DNA of 64,000 nucleotides from Paenibacillus oryzae (lineage in GTDB: Bacteria > Bacillota > Bacilli > Paenibacillales > Paenibacillaceae): positions 1 through 64,000 of the forward strand of contig NZ_LYPA01000079.1 in NCBI RefSeq assembly GCF_001675045.1. The letters are read 5' to 3'. The notes under the pieces were generated by a model. The model was not told the DNA's origin. It saw nothing but the letters and a program-made list of their open reading frames with translations, and did not search any database. The translations under genes and the position numbers were made by a program. This document shows, one piece after another, positions 62,384 to 64,000 of the stretch; the stretch's first letter is position 1, and each line of letters begins with the position of its first letter.

Positions 62384-63181
62384 CTATAGGCGATGCGTTT
62401 TCCGATAGTCGGAGGGGCGCATATTGGTCTGCTTTTTGAACATTCGGCTGAGGTAAAAGCCGTTTTCGTATCCGCAAGCCTGGGCGATATCATCCAGCGT
62501 CCGGTCGGTACCCGCCAGCAGCTTGCAGGCTGTCTGCAGCCGGATCGAAGTAACGTAACGGATCGGGGTTTGGCGGAACGCCGCCTGAAAACGGCGGGTA
62601 AGCTGAACAGCGGTTAACCCCAATGCTTGAGCAACCGCACGAATATCTCCGCCGGTCAACGCTTGTTTGCCCAGCATTTCGGCCGCCTTCTCCATCTGGG
62701 GGGAGACGGCGCCTTTGCCAATCGCTTCGCCTTCCATATGATGCTCGTTTACGATCAAATACCAGATATCCATAAGAAGATGCTCGCGGTACGAAGCAGT
62801 CGGCAAGGTATGAAGATCGGCTGCTTGGGCCAGCTTGACTAGATTGTCGTCCAGCCGCTGCCTGCCTTTGACCAGCTTGATGTGTCCCGTCGGAATATGC
62901 GGCAGCTCCATTCCTGTCTGCACATTCAAGCCATCCAAACCAAACACAACAAAATGAAAGCTCAGCGGCGAAAGCGTTTCTCTAAAAAAGCGATGGTGAG
63001 GCGGGCAGATAATGATATCGCCCGGTTCGCCCACCCCTTCGTGCAAGCCAATCCGGAATGTAAAACGGCCTTCCTCAATAATAAACATAACCCAGTCCTC
63101 GTAGGTATCCTCTGCCAGCAGGAAATGCTCCTTATGCTGCCAATGCACACATGTATGCCATTGTGGAACCGGCAGGTGCAT
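62384..63181 (-). CDS. AraC-family transcriptional regulator
   Basis: A 265-aa regulator. Residues ~1-110 form a cupin-like sensing domain (HFLLAEDTYEDWVMFIIEEGRFTFRIGLHEGVGEPGDIIICPPHHRFF), and the C-terminal ~100 the AraC double HTH (DIRAVAQALGLTAVQLTRRFQAAFRQTPIRYVTSIRLQTACKLL...DDIAQACGYENGFYLSRMFKKQTNMRPSDYRK). AAGGAGGTGG precedes the ATG. It is divergent from an FAD oxidoreductase gene, which it probably controls; the inducer is unknown. Confidence 0.9.
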   Translation of the reverse strand: MHLPVPQWHTCVHWQHKEHFLLAEDTYEDWVMFIIEEGRFTFRIGLHEGVGEPGDIIICPPHHRFFRETLSPLSFHFVVFGLDGLNVQTGMELPHIPTGHIKLVKGRQRLDDNLVKLAQAADLHTLPTASYREHLLMDIWYLIVNEHHMEGEAIGKGAVSPQMEKAAEMLGKQALTGGDIRAVAQALGLTAVQLTRRFQAAFRQTPIRYVTSIRLQTACKLLAGTDRTLDDIAQACGYENGFYLSRMFKKQTNMRPSDYRKTHRL

Positions 63182-63203
63182 AGAGTTCCACCTCCTTGTT
63201 ATT

Positions 63204-63283
63204 CATGAAATTATAGATATGTAATTTGAAATTAAGGCCATTCACCAAAGTTTATGGTTATCTTATCATGAAATTAAAGATAT
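63204..63283. promoter_or_regulatory. Direct repeats between araC-type gene and FAD oxidoreductase gene
   Basis: CATGAAATTATAGATAT (63204-63220) and CATGAAATTAAAGATAT (63267-63283) match at 16 of 17 positions and start 63 bp apart, about six helical turns. A weaker TTGAAATTA lies between. Such direct repeats in a divergent AraC intergenic region are probable binding sites for that regulator. Confidence 0.6.
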
Positions 63284-63309
63284 ACCAAATAGGCGGGAGA
63301 GTGATTGGC

Positions 63310-64000
63310 ATGAGACAGGAAATAGTAAAAAGCGACGTAACGGTAATTGGTGGCGGTCTTGCCGGCGTATGCGCGGCTATTGCCGCTGCAAGGCTGGGAC
63401 AAACGGTATCGCTTGTGCAGAACCGGCCCGTATTAGGGGGCAACTCCAGCAGCGAAGTGAGAGTGTGGGTATGCGGAGCAACCGGGCATGGAGTTAATCG
63501 TTATGCCCGGGAAACGGGCATAATGGGCGAGCTGTTTGCCGAAAACCAATACCGCAATCCGGAAGGAAATCCGTACCTGTGGGATCTGGTTGTGCTTGAG
63601 GCTGTACGCGCCGAGAGCCGGATAACGCTTTTTCTCAATACGGATGTGCATGAAGTTGCGATGGAGCCTGGTGATGGCGAGCTGCGCCGCATTCAATCGG
63701 CAACCGGCTGGATGATGGGCTCGGAGCGCAAAATTACATTTCAAAGCGACATGTTTCTGGATTGTACGGGGGACGGGCTGCTTGGCTGTTTGGCAGGAGC
63801 CGACTTCCGGATCGGACGGGAGGCGCGGCATGAGTTTAATGAAGACTGGGCGCCGGAAATAGCCGATGACATTACATTGGGCAGCACCATTCTCTTTTAT
63901 ACCAAGGACGAAGGGCAGCCCGTTCGTTTTGTTCCGCCTTCCTTTGCCAAAAGGATCGAGGAAACGTCCATTCCCATCCGCCGCGTCATCCGAAGCGGCG
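63310..64000 (+). CDS. FAD-dependent oxidoreductase (partial, runs off the window)
   Basis: The first 230 residues of a flavoprotein open to the window end. The N-terminal Rossmann motif VIGGGLAGVCAAIAAARLG is followed by NRPVLGGNSSSEVRVWVCG and FLDCTGDGLLGCLAGADFRIG, which fit the FAD_oxidored family (PF12831 type). The substrate is unknown; in Paenibacillus such enzymes often lie in carbohydrate-use loci, and the divergent AraC regulator is in line with that (inference). GGCGGGAG precedes the ATG. Confidence 0.85.
   Translation, partial: MRQEIVKSDVTVIGGGLAGVCAAIAAARLGQTVSLVQNRPVLGGNSSSEVRVWVCGATGHGVNRYARETGIMGELFAENQYRNPEGNPYLWDLVVLEAVRAESRITLFLNTDVHEVAMEPGDGELRRIQSATGWMMGSERKITFQSDMFLDCTGDGLLGCLAGADFRIGREARHEFNEDWAPEIADDITLGSTILFYTKDEGQPVRFVPPSFAKRIEETSIPIRRVIRSG

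Overview
The window looks like a chromosome segment from a spore-forming member of the Paenibacillaceae (Paenibacillus-like). The evidence is gene content, roughly 50% G+C, strong Gram-positive ribosome binding sites, and a gene order that follows the Bacillus subtilis region from csfB/tmk to spoIIE almost gene for gene. Only the sequence was used; the taxon is an inference.

Layout. Positions 1-700 hold the 3' end of a 23S rRNA gene, a complete 5S rRNA and a tandemly duplicated post-5S segment. Positions 1090-9360 carry a membrane protein of unknown function, then gin (csfB), a PLP decarboxylase, tmk, darA, yaaR, holB, ricT, yabA, yabB and rsmI. Positions 9534-30316 carry abrB (reverse), an HD phosphohydrolase, tatD, a YabE-like protein, rnmV, rsmA, yabG, veg, sspF, ispE, purR, ridA, spoVG, glmU, rplY (ctc), a cysteine synthase, an FMN reductase, pth (spoVC), fin and mfd. 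Compared with B. subtilis, metS (between abrB and tatD) and prs (between glmU and ctc) are missing from their usual places.

Between mfd and spoVT lies about 20 kb of accessory metabolism: two tandem secreted serine hydrolases, a PrsA-like foldase, a PocR/AraC regulator divergent from gldA and dhaKL, an SPFH protein with a small ribbon-helix-helix protein, a DinB-like protein, urease structural genes (ureAB fusion and ureC, reverse), and a divergent urea ABC transporter urtABCDE. The conserved sporulation and division cluster then resumes: spoVT, spoVB, mazG, HU, rqcP, yabP, yabQ, divIC, yabR and spoIIE. The window ends with an AraC regulator divergent from a partial FAD-dependent oxidoreductase.

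Regulation readable from the sequence includes consensus sigma-G-type promoters before gin, sspF and spoVT, a sigma-H promoter before spoVG, two sigma-A promoters before veg, an abrB promoter followed by two Spo0A boxes, a 21-bp-spacer promoter before spoIIE, MerR-type 19-bp-spacer promoters before both serine hydrolases, and a GlnR/TnrA-type box before urtA.

The most unusual signal is an intergenic repeat found four times (708-884, 19534-19710, 25340-25516, 56727-56903). Each copy has four imperfect palindromes GGWCA-N4-TGWCC whose starts are spaced exactly 51, 61 and 51 bp. I do not recognise this as a described element. Other notable features are a MITE-like repeat array inside the urt operon, a repeat-expanded low-complexity insert in SpoVB, and a second MITE-like element before rnmV.
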